29,394 nucleotides of DNA from an uncultured Prevotellaceae bacterium (GTDB lineage Bacteria > Bacteroidota > Bacteroidia > Bacteroidales > Bacteroidaceae), in the NCBI GenBank assembly GCA_905202115.1, contig CAJKQZ010000008.1, positions 1 through 29,394 on the forward strand, written 5' to 3'. The notes under the pieces were generated by a model. The model did not search any database. It was not told where the DNA came from and saw only the letters and a list, made by a program, of their open reading frames with translations. A program made the translations under genes and the position numbers. Of this stretch, positions 7,368 through 16,207 are shown piece by piece (the stretch's first letter is position 1; every line of letters starts with the position of its first letter).

Positions 7368-8441
7368 ATGTTCGATTTTAGTATAGTAACAAACTGGTTC
7401 GACGGACTTTTGCGTTCGGTGATGCCAGGCTGGGGCGCAATGCTTATTGAATGCGTGCTGGTGGCGGTAGCGGTTCTCCTGCTTTACGCCCTGTTCGCAA
7501 TAGCCCTTATTTATATGGAACGCAAGGTGTGTGCGTTCTTCCAGTGCCGCATCGGCCCTAACCGTGTGGGAAAATGGGGACTTCTGCAAGTCTTTGCCGA
7601 TGTGTTTAAAATGCTCACCAAAGAAATCATCTTCATGAGAAAAACCGACAGGCTGATTTACTGCCTTGCGCCGGTGCTCGTGATTTTGGCTTCTATCCTT
7701 ACATTCTCGTGCATTCCCTGGAACAAAGGGGCGCAGGTGCTCGATTTCAATGTGGGTGTGTTCTTCTTCCTTGCGGCTTCGTCTATCGGAATCGTAGGTA
7801 TTCTGCTTGCCGGAATAGGTAGCAATAACAAATATTCTCTCATCGGAGCCATGCGTGCCGGTGCACAGATAATAAGCTACGAGCTTTCAATCGGTATGAC
7901 AATGCTTACCGTTATCGCTTTCACGGGAACAATGCAGTTCTCGGGCATAGTGGAAGGACAGGCCGACGGCTGGAACCTTTTCAAGGGACATGTGCCGGCT
8001 GTAATAGCTTTCATTATTTATCTGATAGCAGGAAATGCCGAATGTAACCGTGGCCCGTTCGATATGCCCGAAGCGGAAAGCGAACTTACCGCAGGATATC
8101 ATACCGAATATTCAGGTATGAATTTCGGCTTCTATTATCTGGCCGAATATCTTAACCTGTTTATCTGTGCCTGCATAGCTGCTACGATTTTCCTCGGCGG
8201 CTGGATGCCCTTGCATATAGGCGTAGGAGGTTTCGATTCTGTAATGGATGCGATTCCAGGATTTGTATGGTTCCTTGCAAAAGCATTCTTTGTCGTATTC
8301 CTTTTGATGTGGGAACGTTGGACTTTCCCGCGTCTCAGAATAGACCAGCTTCTTAATCTGGAATGGAAGTATCTTATTCCTATTTCTATGGCAAACCTAA
8401 TTCTTATGGCACTTATCGTGCAGTTGGGACTTCACTTTTAA
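7368..8441 (+). CDS. nuoH: NADH-quinone oxidoreductase subunit H
   Basis: The product has 357 residues with about eight transmembrane helices. NuoH joins the membrane arm to the Q module and lines the quinone channel. Signature stretches are [36 protein letters not shown], and the acidic loop [19 protein letters not shown] followed by [34 protein letters not shown] near the C-terminus is also typical. It starts 23 nt after nuoCD. No anomaly is seen. Confidence 0.97.
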   Translation: MFDFSIVTNWFDGLLRSVMPGWGAMLIECVLVAVAVLLLYALFAIALIYMERKVCAFFQCRIGPNRVGKWGLLQVFADVFKMLTKEIIFMRKTDRLIYCLAPVLVILASILTFSCIPWNKGAQVLDFNVGVFFFLAASSIGIVGILLAGIGSNNKYSLIGAMRAGAQIISYELSIGMTMLTVIAFTGTMQFSGIVEGQADGWNLFKGHVPAVIAFIIYLIAGNAECNRGPFDMPEAESELTAGYHTEYSGMNFGFYYLAEYLNLFICACIAATIFLGGWMPLHIGVGGFDSVMDAIPGFVWFLAKAFFVVFLLMWERWTFPRLRIDQLLNLEWKYLIPISMANLILMALIVQLGLHF

Positions 8442-8457
8442 TAAATAAAGGAGATAG

Positions 8458-9033
8458 ATGACAATGATACAAAATAAGAGTTATTTCGGAGGTTTGTTTT
8501 GGGGCATAAAGACACTTTGCGTAGGTCTTAAAACTACAATGCGCGAGTTCTTTACAAAGAAAATAACAGAACAGTATCCGGAAAACCGCAACGAACTCAA
8601 AATGTTCGATCGCTTTCGCGGTTCGCTGATAATGCCCCATAATGAAAATAACGAACATCGTTGTGTTGGTTGCGGACTTTGTTCTATGGCTTGTCCCAAT
8701 GGAACGATAGAAGTCGTTTCGGAATCCTATGAAACCGAGGACGGCAAGAAAAAACGCCGTCTTAAGGAGTATAACTATAATATTGGGGCTTGTATGTTCT
8801 GCATGTTGTGTGTGAAGGCTTGTCCTCACGATGCAATAACATTTGATCAGAGTTTTGAGAACGCGGTATTCGATCGCAATAAACTTGTGGTTCGTCTGAA
8901 TCATGAAGGCAGTAAAGTAATTGAGAAACCTGCGCCAGTACGTCCGGTTGCGAAAGCTGCACCGGCTGCCGCAACAGCTGCCAAGAGTGCGCCCGAAGCT
9001 CCGCAAGAACAAAATCCTGCTGCTAACAGTTAA
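8458..9033 (+). CDS. nuoI: NADH-quinone oxidoreductase subunit I (two 4Fe-4S clusters)
   Basis: The product has 191 residues. NuoI carries clusters N6a and N6b, which pass electrons to N2. Both motifs are intact: C69-x2-C72-x2-C75-x3-C79 followed by P, and C112-x2-C115-x2-C118-x3-C122 followed by P. The N-terminus is amphipathic, as expected for the anchoring helix. The last 35 or so residues are an Ala/Pro-rich, probably disordered extension (PVRPVAKAAPAAATAAKSAP). The start at 8458 follows AAAGGAGATAG; an ATG two codons later is also possible. In this complex, without NuoEFG, NuoI is the likely entry point for electrons. Confidence 0.96.
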   Translation: MTMIQNKSYFGGLFWGIKTLCVGLKTTMREFFTKKITEQYPENRNELKMFDRFRGSLIMPHNENNEHRCVGCGLCSMACPNGTIEVVSESYETEDGKKKRRLKEYNYNIGACMFCMLCVKACPHDAITFDQSFENAVFDRNKLVVRLNHEGSKVIEKPAPVRPVAKAAPAAATAAKSAPEAPQEQNPAANS

Positions 9034-9046
9034 AATTATAACGATT

Positions 9047-9562
9047 ATGAATGCAGAATCAATAATGTTTTATTTAATTGCCTTTGTAATTCTTGTTTTC
9101 TCGGTACTTACCGTGACAACAAAGAAAATAATACGCTCGGCAATGTTCCTGTTTTTTACCTTGCTTGGTACGGCAGGCATATACTTCCTTTTGGGATATA
9201 CATTCTTAGGAGCCGTTCAGATTATGGTTTATGCAGGCGGTATAGTGGTGCTTTTCGTATTCTCGATATTGCTTACGAGCGCAAATGACGAAAAGCTCGA
9301 TAAATTAAAAATAGGAAAACTTGTGGCCGCAGCGATAACATGTCTCATTGGAGCCGGAATAGTTCTGTTCATTATTATTACTCATGATTTTGCCAATGCT
9401 ATTACGCAGTTGGTTCCGAATGAGAATACCGCTTCGATAGCTTCGATTGGCCAGCACATGCTGTCTTTTGAAAAATTTGGATACGTGCTTCCTTTCGAGG
9501 CCGTCAGTATTTTGTTACTTGCCTGCATCGTGGGCGGTTTGATAATAGCCCGCAAACGTTAA
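9047..9562 (+). CDS. nuoJ: NADH-quinone oxidoreductase subunit J
   Basis: The product has 171 residues with five transmembrane helices, the usual NuoJ size. The chosen start is ATG 9047 (MNAESIMFYL); the frame is open back to 8921, but that part overlaps nuoI and is a basic, non-membrane sequence. The family motif LGAVQIMVYAGGIVVLFVF (about 50-70) is clear; it includes the third helix, whose pi-bulge takes part in coupling. It ends in a short basic tail (IARKR). It is part of the nuo operon, 13 nt after nuoI. Confidence 0.95.
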   Translation: MNAESIMFYLIAFVILVFSVLTVTTKKIIRSAMFLFFTLLGTAGIYFLLGYTFLGAVQIMVYAGGIVVLFVFSILLTSANDEKLDKLKIGKLVAAAITCLIGAGIVLFIIITHDFANAITQLVPNENTASIASIGQHMLSFEKFGYVLPFEAVSILLLACIVGGLIIARKR

Positions 9563-9577
9563 TTAGGAGGAGAAAAG

Positions 9578-9886
9578 ATGATACACATAGAATATTTTCT
9601 TATACTTTCGGCAATAATGCTTTTTGTGGGCATTTATGGATTTTTTACCCGCCGCAGTACATTGGCAGTGCTTATATCTATAGAATTAATGCTTAATGCG
9701 TCGGATATAAACTTTGCGGTTTTTAATCGTTTGCTTTATCCTGCAGGTCAGGAGGGTTATTTCTTCTCTCTGTTTTCGATTGCCATTTCGGCTGCCGAAA
9801 CTGCAATCGCAATAGCGATTATGATTGCGATTTACCGCAATGTTAGAAGCATTCAGCTCAAACATATAAAAGACCTGAAATGGTAG
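9578..9886 (+). CDS. nuoK: NADH-quinone oxidoreductase subunit K
   Basis: The product has 102 residues with three transmembrane helices, full length for NuoK. The two buried glutamates of the proton path are present at E36 (SIELMLNA) and E74 (SAAETAIA). NuoK is MrpC-like and links the quinone region to the antiporter-like subunits. A strong ribosome binding site (TTAGGAGGAGAAAAG) precedes the ATG, 15 nt after nuoJ. The last residues (IKDLKW) are basic and cytoplasmic. Confidence 0.96.
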   Translation: MIHIEYFLILSAIMLFVGIYGFFTRRSTLAVLISIELMLNASDINFAVFNRLLYPAGQEGYFFSLFSIAISAAETAIAIAIMIAIYRNVRSIQLKHIKDLKW

Positions 9887-9919
9887 GAATAATAAATTCA
9901 ATAAAGTAAAAACGTTTAT

Positions 9920-11824
9920 ATGGAATATACATTATTAATATTATTACTGCCGTTTCTTTCTTTCCTGATTCTTGGTTTATCAGGTAAATATTTGAGTCAT
10001 CGTACGGCGGGATTTATCGGAACTCTTTCGTTAGTTGCCGTTGCCATACTTTCTTATGTTACGGCTTACGAATATTTCTCGGCTCCGCGAACCGAAGCTG
10101 GTATATATGAAACGATAGTTCCTTTCAATGTCGAATGGCTGCCGTTCTATTTCAACGGACTTTCGTTCGATTTGGGAATAATGCTCGATCCTATCTCGGT
10201 AATGATGCTTGTTGTCATAGCAACGGTTTCTCTCGGAGTTCATATATATTCTTTCGGATATATGCATGGAGAGAGAGGTTTCCAGCGTTATTACGCGTAT
10301 CTGAGTCTTTTTAGCATGTCTATGCTCGGATTGGTAGTAGCTACGAATATTTTCCAGATGTATTTGTTCTGGGAGCTTGTAGGCGTGTCTTCTTATTTGC
10401 TTATAGGTTTCTATTATACCCAACCGGCGGCTATTGCGGCTTCGAAGAAGGCGTTCATTGTCACTCGCTTTGCCGATCTCGGCTTCTTGATAGGAATATT
10501 GATTTACGGATATTATTGCAAGACGTTCAGCTTTGACTTTACGGCTAATGCTTCGAACATAGCAGCGGGAGCGTTTATGTTGCCTGCCGCCTTGTTCCTG
10601 ATGTTCGTAGGCGGTGCCGGCAAGAGTGCAATGTTCCCTCTTCACATTTGGCTGCCCGACGCAATGGAAGGCCCGACCCCTGTCAGTGCGTTGATTCATG
10701 CCGCTACTATGGTCGTTGCCGGTGTTTTCCAGGTGGCGCGCATGTATCCTTTATGGATTACCTACGCTCCCGAAACGCTGCACATCGTGGCTTACATCGG
10801 TGCGTTCACTGCATTTTATGCAGCCTCTGTGGCGTGTGCGCAGAGCGACATCAAGCGTGTACTTGCATTCTCTACAATTTCTCAGATAGCTTTCATGATG
10901 GTAGCTCTCGGCGTTTGCACGGAGTACGTAACAGGTCATGAACATCCGGGTAGCGTTGGTTATATGGCTTCAATGTTCCATTTGTTTACCCACGCAATGT
11001 TCAAGGCTTTACTTTTCCTTTGCGCCGGTGCCATAATCCATGCAGTTCACAGTAACGAGATGTCTGCTATGGGCGGAATGCGGAAGTATATGCCTTTCAC
11101 GCACATTACGTTCCTCATTGCCTGCCTTGCAATTTCGGGTATCCCGCCATTCTCTGGCTTCTTCTCGAAAGATGAGATTCTTGCCGGCTGCTTCGCTTTC
11201 AGTCCTGTTATGGGTTGGATTATGACGGTAATAGCAGCCATGACGGCATTTTATATGTTCCGTCTTTACTACTGCATTTTCTGGGGACCGGAGAACAAAA
11301 AGCTTCACGAGGAGCATGTGCCTCACGAGGCGCCCGTTTCTATGACTTCTCCGCTTATATTCCTTGCTGTCGTTACGTGCGTGGTAGGTTTTGTTCCTTT
11401 CGGTCATTTTGTAAGTGCCGACGGGATGTCCTACGACATTCATCTTGATTGGACGGTAGCTGGAACAAGCATTGTAATAGCAGTTATTTCAATAGTTCTT
11501 GCTACCTATATATATAAGGGCGAGAAACAACCTGTTGCCGTTGCTCTTGCTACGCGTTTTTCTGCGTTGCACAGGTGGGCATACCATCGTTTTTACATCG
11601 ATGAGGTTTATCAGTTTGTTACCCACAGAATAATTTTTGCTTACATTTCCAAACCGCTTGCCTGGGTTGACCGTAAAATTGTTGACGGTTTCCTTAACGG
11701 ACTTGCTTCAGGAGCTCACCGAATAAGTTTCCTTATTCGTGGTTTCCAGAGTGGAGAAGTGCAGCAATACGCATATGTATTCCTCGTAGGCGCCTTAGTT
11801 TTAGTATTAATGTTGGTTCTCTAA
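9920..11824 (+). CDS. nuoL: NADH-quinone oxidoreductase subunit L (antiporter-like)
   Basis: The product has 634 residues with about 16 helices. It is the distal proton-pumping subunit, ending in the long lateral helix. Key residues are in place: E152 (LFWELVGVSSYLL) and K235 (GGAGKSAMFPLHIW), followed by DAMEGPTPVSALIHAATM, the most conserved stretch of the family. The lateral helix and final anchor occupy about 550-634, ending in a very hydrophobic run (VFLVGALVLVLMLVL). It is 33 nt after nuoK. Intact pump residues argue for a proton-translocating complex. Confidence 0.97.
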   Translation: MEYTLLILLLPFLSFLILGLSGKYLSHRTAGFIGTLSLVAVAILSYVTAYEYFSAPRTEAGIYETIVPFNVEWLPFYFNGLSFDLGIMLDPISVMMLVVIATVSLGVHIYSFGYMHGERGFQRYYAYLSLFSMSMLGLVVATNIFQMYLFWELVGVSSYLLIGFYYTQPAAIAASKKAFIVTRFADLGFLIGILIYGYYCKTFSFDFTANASNIAAGAFMLPAALFLMFVGGAGKSAMFPLHIWLPDAMEGPTPVSALIHAATMVVAGVFQVARMYPLWITYAPETLHIVAYIGAFTAFYAASVACAQSDIKRVLAFSTISQIAFMMVALGVCTEYVTGHEHPGSVGYMASMFHLFTHAMFKALLFLCAGAIIHAVHSNEMSAMGGMRKYMPFTHITFLIACLAISGIPPFSGFFSKDEILAGCFAFSPVMGWIMTVIAAMTAFYMFRLYYCIFWGPENKKLHEEHVPHEAPVSMTSPLIFLAVVTCVVGFVPFGHFVSADGMSYDIHLDWTVAGTSIVIAVISIVLATYIYKGEKQPVAVALATRFSALHRWAYHRFYIDEVYQFVTHRIIFAYISKPLAWVDRKIVDGFLNGLASGAHRISFLIRGFQSGEVQQYAYVFLVGALVLVLMLVL

Positions 11825-11848
11825 TCCCGATAAAACCTTACACACGAT

Positions 11849-13366
11849 ATGAATTTCTTATCTTTATTTGTGTTGATTCCTTTGTTGATGCTTTTGGGCC
11901 TTTGGTTAGCCAAAGGGGTGAAAGCTGTCAAAGGGGTAATGGTCGTTGGTGCGAGTGCACTGCTTGTTTGCGCTGTGGCACTGACCGTAATGTATCTTAA
12001 CGACCGTGCAGCCGGCGCAGAGGGCGATATGCTTTACATGGCGTCATTCACATGGTTCGAACCGTTGCACATAAAATATTCCGTAGGTGTTGACGGCATT
12101 TCGGTGGCTATGTTGTTGCTTTCTGCAATAATCGTTTTCACCGGTACGTTTGCCTCTTGGAAACTCAAACCGCTTACCAAAGAGTATTTCCTTTGGTTCA
12201 CTTTGCTGTCTACCGGCGTTTTCGGCTTCTTTATCTCTATAGATATGTTCACTATGTTCATGTTCTACGAGATTGCCCTTATTCCCATGTATCTTCTTAT
12301 CGGAGTATGGGGTAGCGGCCGCAAGGAGTATGCGGCCATGAAGCTTACGCTCATGCTTATGGGCGGTTCTGCGCTTCTCATGTGCGGAATCTTCGGTATT
12401 TTCTACGGAGCCGGCGGTCATACGTTCAATATTCTCGATATAGCTAACCACACCGGCGGCGCCCATGAGATTCCTTTGAGCCAGCAGTACATTTGGTTCC
12501 CGCTCACGTTTATCGGTTTCGGTATCCTCGGCGCTTTGTTCCCCTTCCACACTTGGAGTCCCGACGGTCACGCCTCGGCCCCTACGGCTGTGTCGATGTT
12601 GCACGCCGGCGTGCTCATGAAACTCGGAGGCTACGGCTGTTTCCGCATAGCAATGTACCTTATGCCCGAGGCTGCCAACGAGCTCGGATGGATTTTCCTT
12701 GTGCTTACCGGTATTTCGGTGGTTTACGGAGCTTTCTCGGCCTGCGTTCAGACCGACCTCAAGTACATCAACGCCTATTCGTCGGTTTCGCACTGCGGCC
12801 TTGTGCTCTTTGCAATTCTGATGATAAATAAGACGGCTGTTACCGGTGCCGTTCTCCAGATGCTCAGCCACGGTTTGATGACGGCATTGTTCTTTGCGCT
12901 TATCGGAATGATTTACGGACGCACCCACACGCGCGACACGCGCGAGCTTAACGGCTTAATGCGCATAATGCCGTTCCTTTCGGTGTGCTACGTGATTGCC
13001 GGTCTGGCCAACCTCGGTTTGCCCGGATTCAGCGGCTTCATTGCCGAGATGACAATCTTTGTCGGTTCGTTCGAGCACCCCGACACGTTCCACCGTGTGT
13101 TTACAATCCTGGCTACTACGAGTATCGTTATAACGGCAGTTTACATTCTGCGCCTCGTGGGCAAGATTCTTTACGGCACTTGCAAGAATCCTGAGCACCT
13201 CAAGCTCACCGACGCCACCTGGGACGAGCGTTTTGCTGTCATTTCTCTTGTTGTATGTGTTACCGGCCTCGGTATGTTCCCGTTGTGGGTCAGCACAATG
13301 ATCAGCGACAGTGTCGGCCCTCTGGTTCAGCACATATCATCTGTTTCATCCTTTATGATTCCGTAA
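11849..13366 (+). CDS. nuoM: NADH-quinone oxidoreductase subunit M (antiporter-like)
   Basis: The product has 505 residues with about 14 helices. E141 (FYEIALIPMYLL) matches the helix-5 glutamate of the family, and K258 (GVLMKLGGYG) matches the helix-8 lysine. The helix-7 lysine, seven residues before the conserved histidine in E. coli NuoM and still present in NuoL (K235) and NuoN (K219) here, is Leu227 (GFGILGALFPFHTW). APTAVSMLHAG and QTDLKYINAYSSVSH are typical. It is 24 nt after nuoL and 3 nt before nuoN. The substitution may be lineage-wide; the identity of the gene is secure. Confidence 0.97.
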   Translation: MNFLSLFVLIPLLMLLGLWLAKGVKAVKGVMVVGASALLVCAVALTVMYLNDRAAGAEGDMLYMASFTWFEPLHIKYSVGVDGISVAMLLLSAIIVFTGTFASWKLKPLTKEYFLWFTLLSTGVFGFFISIDMFTMFMFYEIALIPMYLLIGVWGSGRKEYAAMKLTLMLMGGSALLMCGIFGIFYGAGGHTFNILDIANHTGGAHEIPLSQQYIWFPLTFIGFGILGALFPFHTWSPDGHASAPTAVSMLHAGVLMKLGGYGCFRIAMYLMPEAANELGWIFLVLTGISVVYGAFSACVQTDLKYINAYSSVSHCGLVLFAILMINKTAVTGAVLQMLSHGLMTALFFALIGMIYGRTHTRDTRELNGLMRIMPFLSVCYVIAGLANLGLPGFSGFIAEMTIFVGSFEHPDTFHRVFTILATTSIVITAVYILRLVGKILYGTCKNPEHLKLTDATWDERFAVISLVVCVTGLGMFPLWVSTMISDSVGPLVQHISSVSSFMIP

Positions 13367-13369
13367 AAA

Positions 13370-14854
13370 ATGGACTATTCACAATTTCTTTATATGCACG
13401 AGGAGCTGGCCTTGCTGGCTGTTATAATCGTAATGTTCATTTACGACCTTGTTGTTTGTACAGATAAAAAAGCAGGCAAGCCTTGCCTCAACACAGCCGT
13501 TCCCGTGGTGTTGATGACTGTTCTTACGATTGTCAATGCGGTGCCCGCGTGCCAGCCTGCCGAGGCTTTCGGCGGCATGTACCAGTACACGCCTATGATG
13601 ACGGTGATGAAAACTACTCTCAATATAGGTACGCTTATCGTATTCCTTATGGCCCACAGTTATCTGCGTCGCGATGAGAATGCGGTTAAGCAGGGAGAGT
13701 TTTATGTCATTACGCTTTCAACGCTGCTGGGTATGTATCTCATGATTTCGGCAGGCCATTTCCTTATGTTCTTCATAGGATTGGAGCTTGCTTCGGTTCC
13801 CATGACCGCGCTGGTGGCTTTCGACAAGTGGCGTTCTACTTCGGCCGAGGCCGGTGCCAAATACATCCTTGTGGCTCTGTTCTCGAGCGCACTGCTTCTG
13901 TTCGGTGTTTCGATGATATACGGTGCTACGGGCACGCTCTACTTCGACGACATAGCAGCAAAGCTCGACGGCGGTTGGCTCAACGTTCTCGGCCTCGTGT
14001 TCTTCTTCACCGGAATGGGCTTCAAGATTTCTCTCGTGCCTTTCCACCTTTGGACGGCCGACGTTTACGAGGGCTCGCCCACAGTGGTTACCGGATTTCT
14101 TAGCGTAATATCGAAAGGCGCGGCTGCGTTCGTGCTCCTTACCACGTTTGTCAAGGTATTTTCGCCTATGGTGGGCGAGTGGCAGGAAATATTGTTCTGG
14201 GTTATCATTGTGTCGATAACTCTGGCAAACCTCTTTGCTATCCGTCAGAAGAATCTTAAAAGGTTCATGGCTTTTTCGGCCATTTCGCAGGCCGGATACC
14301 TCGTTCTCGGTGTTGTTGCCGGTACGGCGCAGGGCATGACCTCGCTCGTGTTCTACCTTGTGGTTTATCTTGCAGCCAACCTCGGCGCTTTCGCAGTGCT
14401 CAACACTGTGGAGCAGAACAGCGGCAAAATCGGAATGGACGACTACAACGGTCTTTACAAGACCAACCCGAAACTCGCATTCCTTATGACGTTGTGCCTG
14501 TTCTCATTGGCCGGAATTCCGCCGTTCGCAGGTTTCTTCTCGAAGTTCTTCGTATTCATGGCGGCGTTCAATGCCGGTTTCCATTTGCTCGTGTTCATAG
14601 CGTTGGTTAATACGATAATATCATTGTATTACTACCTGCTCATCGTTAAGGCGATGTACATAAATCCCAACGAGCAGCCCATTCCCGCTTTCCGCAGCGA
14701 CAATTACACGCGTATCGCGCTGTTGCTGTGCACGGCCGGCGTAATTCTGCTCGGCATAGCAGGCTGCGTTTACGGGGCAATCGATTCTCTCAGCTATGGG
14801 CTCGACGTGTTCCTCCCGTCTTCGGCTTGCGCGTCGTGTGGTTCCTGCCTTTAA
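13370..14854 (+). CDS. nuoN: NADH-quinone oxidoreductase subunit N (antiporter-like)
   Basis: The product has 494 residues with about 14 helices, the last gene of the operon. E139 ([10 protein letters not shown]) and K219 ([14 protein letters not shown]) are the expected proton-path residues, and [19 protein letters not shown] continues the family signature. The C-terminus is odd: after the last helix it ends [11 protein letters not shown], placing C487, C490 and C493 in a CxxCxxC array that I do not know from other NuoN proteins. It could bind metal or be incidental. Two hairpins follow within 105 nt. Confidence 0.97.
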   Translation: MDYSQFLYMHEELALLAVIIVMFIYDLVVCTDKKAGKPCLNTAVPVVLMTVLTIVNAVPACQPAEAFGGMYQYTPMMTVMKTTLNIGTLIVFLMAHSYLRRDENAVKQGEFYVITLSTLLGMYLMISAGHFLMFFIGLELASVPMTALVAFDKWRSTSAEAGAKYILVALFSSALLLFGVSMIYGATGTLYFDDIAAKLDGGWLNVLGLVFFFTGMGFKISLVPFHLWTADVYEGSPTVVTGFLSVISKGAAAFVLLTTFVKVFSPMVGEWQEILFWVIIVSITLANLFAIRQKNLKRFMAFSAISQAGYLVLGVVAGTAQGMTSLVFYLVVYLAANLGAFAVLNTVEQNSGKIGMDDYNGLYKTNPKLAFLMTLCLFSLAGIPPFAGFFSKFFVFMAAFNAGFHLLVFIALVNTIISLYYYLLIVKAMYINPNEQPIPAFRSDNYTRIALLLCTAGVILLGIAGCVYGAIDSLSYGLDVFLPSSACASCGSCL

Positions 14855-14866
14855 TGATTAGTCTCG

Positions 14867-14892
14867 GGAAACTCTATCTTTAAGGAGTTTCC
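14867..14892 (+). terminator. First hairpin after nuoN
   Basis: GGAAACTC (14867-14874) pairs with GAGTTTCC (14885-14892) around a 10-nt loop, 12 nt after the nuoN stop. No T run follows, so it is more likely an mRNA 3'-end stabilising hairpin than a terminator by itself. Confidence 0.4.
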
Positions 14893-14914
14893 GGCAGAAT
14901 AAATTTATAATGAA

Positions 14915-14957
14915 CGATAATCCGCTTTCCTATAACGGAAGGCGGATTATCGTTTTT
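14915..14957 (+). terminator. Rho-independent terminator of the nuo operon
   Basis: CGATAATCCGC (14915-14925) pairs with GCGGATTATCG (14942-14952). The stem continues inward through TTTCC/GGAAG to about 16 bp around the loop TATAAC, followed by TTTTT. It is the clearest intrinsic terminator in the window, 60 nt after the nuoN stop. Confidence 0.88.
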
Positions 14958-15050
14958 ATGCGGTTTGCTGCTGTATTTGTGCAGCTACATATCTTAATCC
15001 CGACAGGTGCTTGTAACCGATACGTCGCGTATGTGTTGCGCGCGCCCGAA

Positions 15051-15194
15051 ACAGACAAAAACGGTCAGCGGCCAAGCACTTGAAAATCAGCGTGTGTATA
15101 TGTAGCAAAAAATATGTCTGAGATATTTTAAAATATCTCAGACATATTTTCGATTATCTCCCTTGTATTTTCAATTTGCTGCGGGAAGTTTTTT
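15051..15194 (+). repeat. Palindromic intergenic element, copy 3 (complete, reference copy)
   Basis: This is the most complete copy. The left arm starts ACAGACAAAAACGGTCA at 15051 and contains GCACTTGAAAATCAGC. The core 15109-15150 is a perfect 42-bp palindrome centred on TTTTAAAA. The right arm contains GGGAGATAA on its reverse strand, ATTTTCAATTTGCTGCGGG, and ends in AAGTTTTTT. Reversed, the right arm (AAAAAACTTCCCGCAGC, then AAATTGAAAAT) resembles the left, so the whole is an imperfect inverted repeat of about 144 bp. It sits between the convergent nuo and trp operons. The remaining sequence from 14855 to 15400 holds only the terminators; no gene is seen there. Confidence 0.88.
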
Positions 15195-15320
15195 ACGTGT
15201 ATGAAAAAAATATTTTTTTTCAATGAGAAATTTTCCGCACAAACCGCCGGACGGGCCTTTTGAAATGTTTCTTTCGGTTTTTGTTTGGAAGTATCTCATA
15301 TTTAGTTCCTGAGGCGGAAT

Positions 15321-15355
15321 AAAAAAGCGTCGGAAAAATATTTCTCCCGACGCTT
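15321..15355 (-). terminator. Terminator of the trp operon
   Basis: On the minus strand AAGCGTCGG (15355-15347) pairs with CCGACGCTT (15333-15325) around a 13-nt AT-rich loop, followed by a T run (15326-15321). It lies about 45 nt past the trpA stop. Confidence 0.82.
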
Positions 15356-15400
15356 CTGATTTGTATGTTTCTGCGTGTGGCGTGTGCGATAGCCGTGTGT

Positions 15401-16180
15401 TTAAATCCGTCCGATGTCTTTAAGAAGCTGTTTTATGGCGCTGTCGGCATTGTTGCTTTCGTTAAGCAGTGTTACGAAACGGCTGCCGATGATTACTCCT
15501 GCGGCATGGGCGGCTGCGGCGTTGTATGTGGCTGTGTTCGACACTCCGAATCCTATCATTCGCGGCCGGCGCAGGTTCATCGCCTCTATGCGTGCGAAGT
15601 ATGCCTGCTTCTGCGCGTCGAAGTCTTTCTGCGCACCGGTTGTGGCGGCCGAGGACACCATGTAGATAAACCCGCCTTCCGAATCGCTGTCGATAAGACG
15701 GATTCTTTCCTCTTCGGTTTCGGGAGTGATGAGCATAATCATTTCGAGTCCGTGGCGGCACGCTGTTTCGCGGTATTTGTTCACGTACTCGCGGTAGGGC
15801 AGGTCGGGAATGATAAGGCCGTCGATTCCTGTTTCCGAGCATTTTTTGCAGAACTCGTCGAAACCGTATTGCATTATGGGATTGATGTATCCCATGAGCA
15901 CGAGAGGTATTTTTACGTCACGGCGTATGTCGGCAAGCTGCCCGAACAGTTTGCGCAGCGACATGCCGCCGTGCAGCGAACGTGTTGCCGCGTCCTGTAT
16001 CACAGGGCCGTCGGCCATAGGGTCGCTGAAAGGTATTCCGATTTCTACCATGTCTACGCCGTTTTGCTCTAATGCGCGTATCACGTCGGCTGTGTTGTCG
16101 GGCGTGGGGCTGCCGGCGCAGAAATATACCGACAGTACGTCGCGTTTTTTGTTTTTGAATAGTTCGTCAATTCGGTTCAT
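15401..16180 (-). CDS. trpA: Tryptophan synthase alpha subunit
   Basis: The product has 259 residues, a TIM barrel. It splits indole-3-glycerol phosphate into indole and glyceraldehyde 3-phosphate and passes indole to TrpB through a tunnel. The catalytic residues are visible: E46 (VEIGIPFSDP) and D57 (PMADGPVIQ). The N-terminal MNRIDELFKNKK and VYFCAGSPT are typical of Bacteroidota TrpA. It is the last gene of the operon, 27 nt after trpF, with a terminator 45 nt downstream. TrpB is encoded at the other end of the operon, which is usual for this group. Confidence 0.96.
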   Translation of the reverse strand: MNRIDELFKNKKRDVLSVYFCAGSPTPDNTADVIRALEQNGVDMVEIGIPFSDPMADGPVIQDAATRSLHGGMSLRKLFGQLADIRRDVKIPLVLMGYINPIMQYGFDEFCKKCSETGIDGLIIPDLPYREYVNKYRETACRHGLEMIMLITPETEEERIRLIDSDSEGGFIYMVSSAATTGAQKDFDAQKQAYFARIEAMNLRRPRMIGFGVSNTATYNAAAAHAAGVIIGSRFVTLLNESNNADSAIKQLLKDIGRI

Positions 16181-16207
16181 ATCTGTTTTGTTTTACTTGT
16201 TTTTGTG

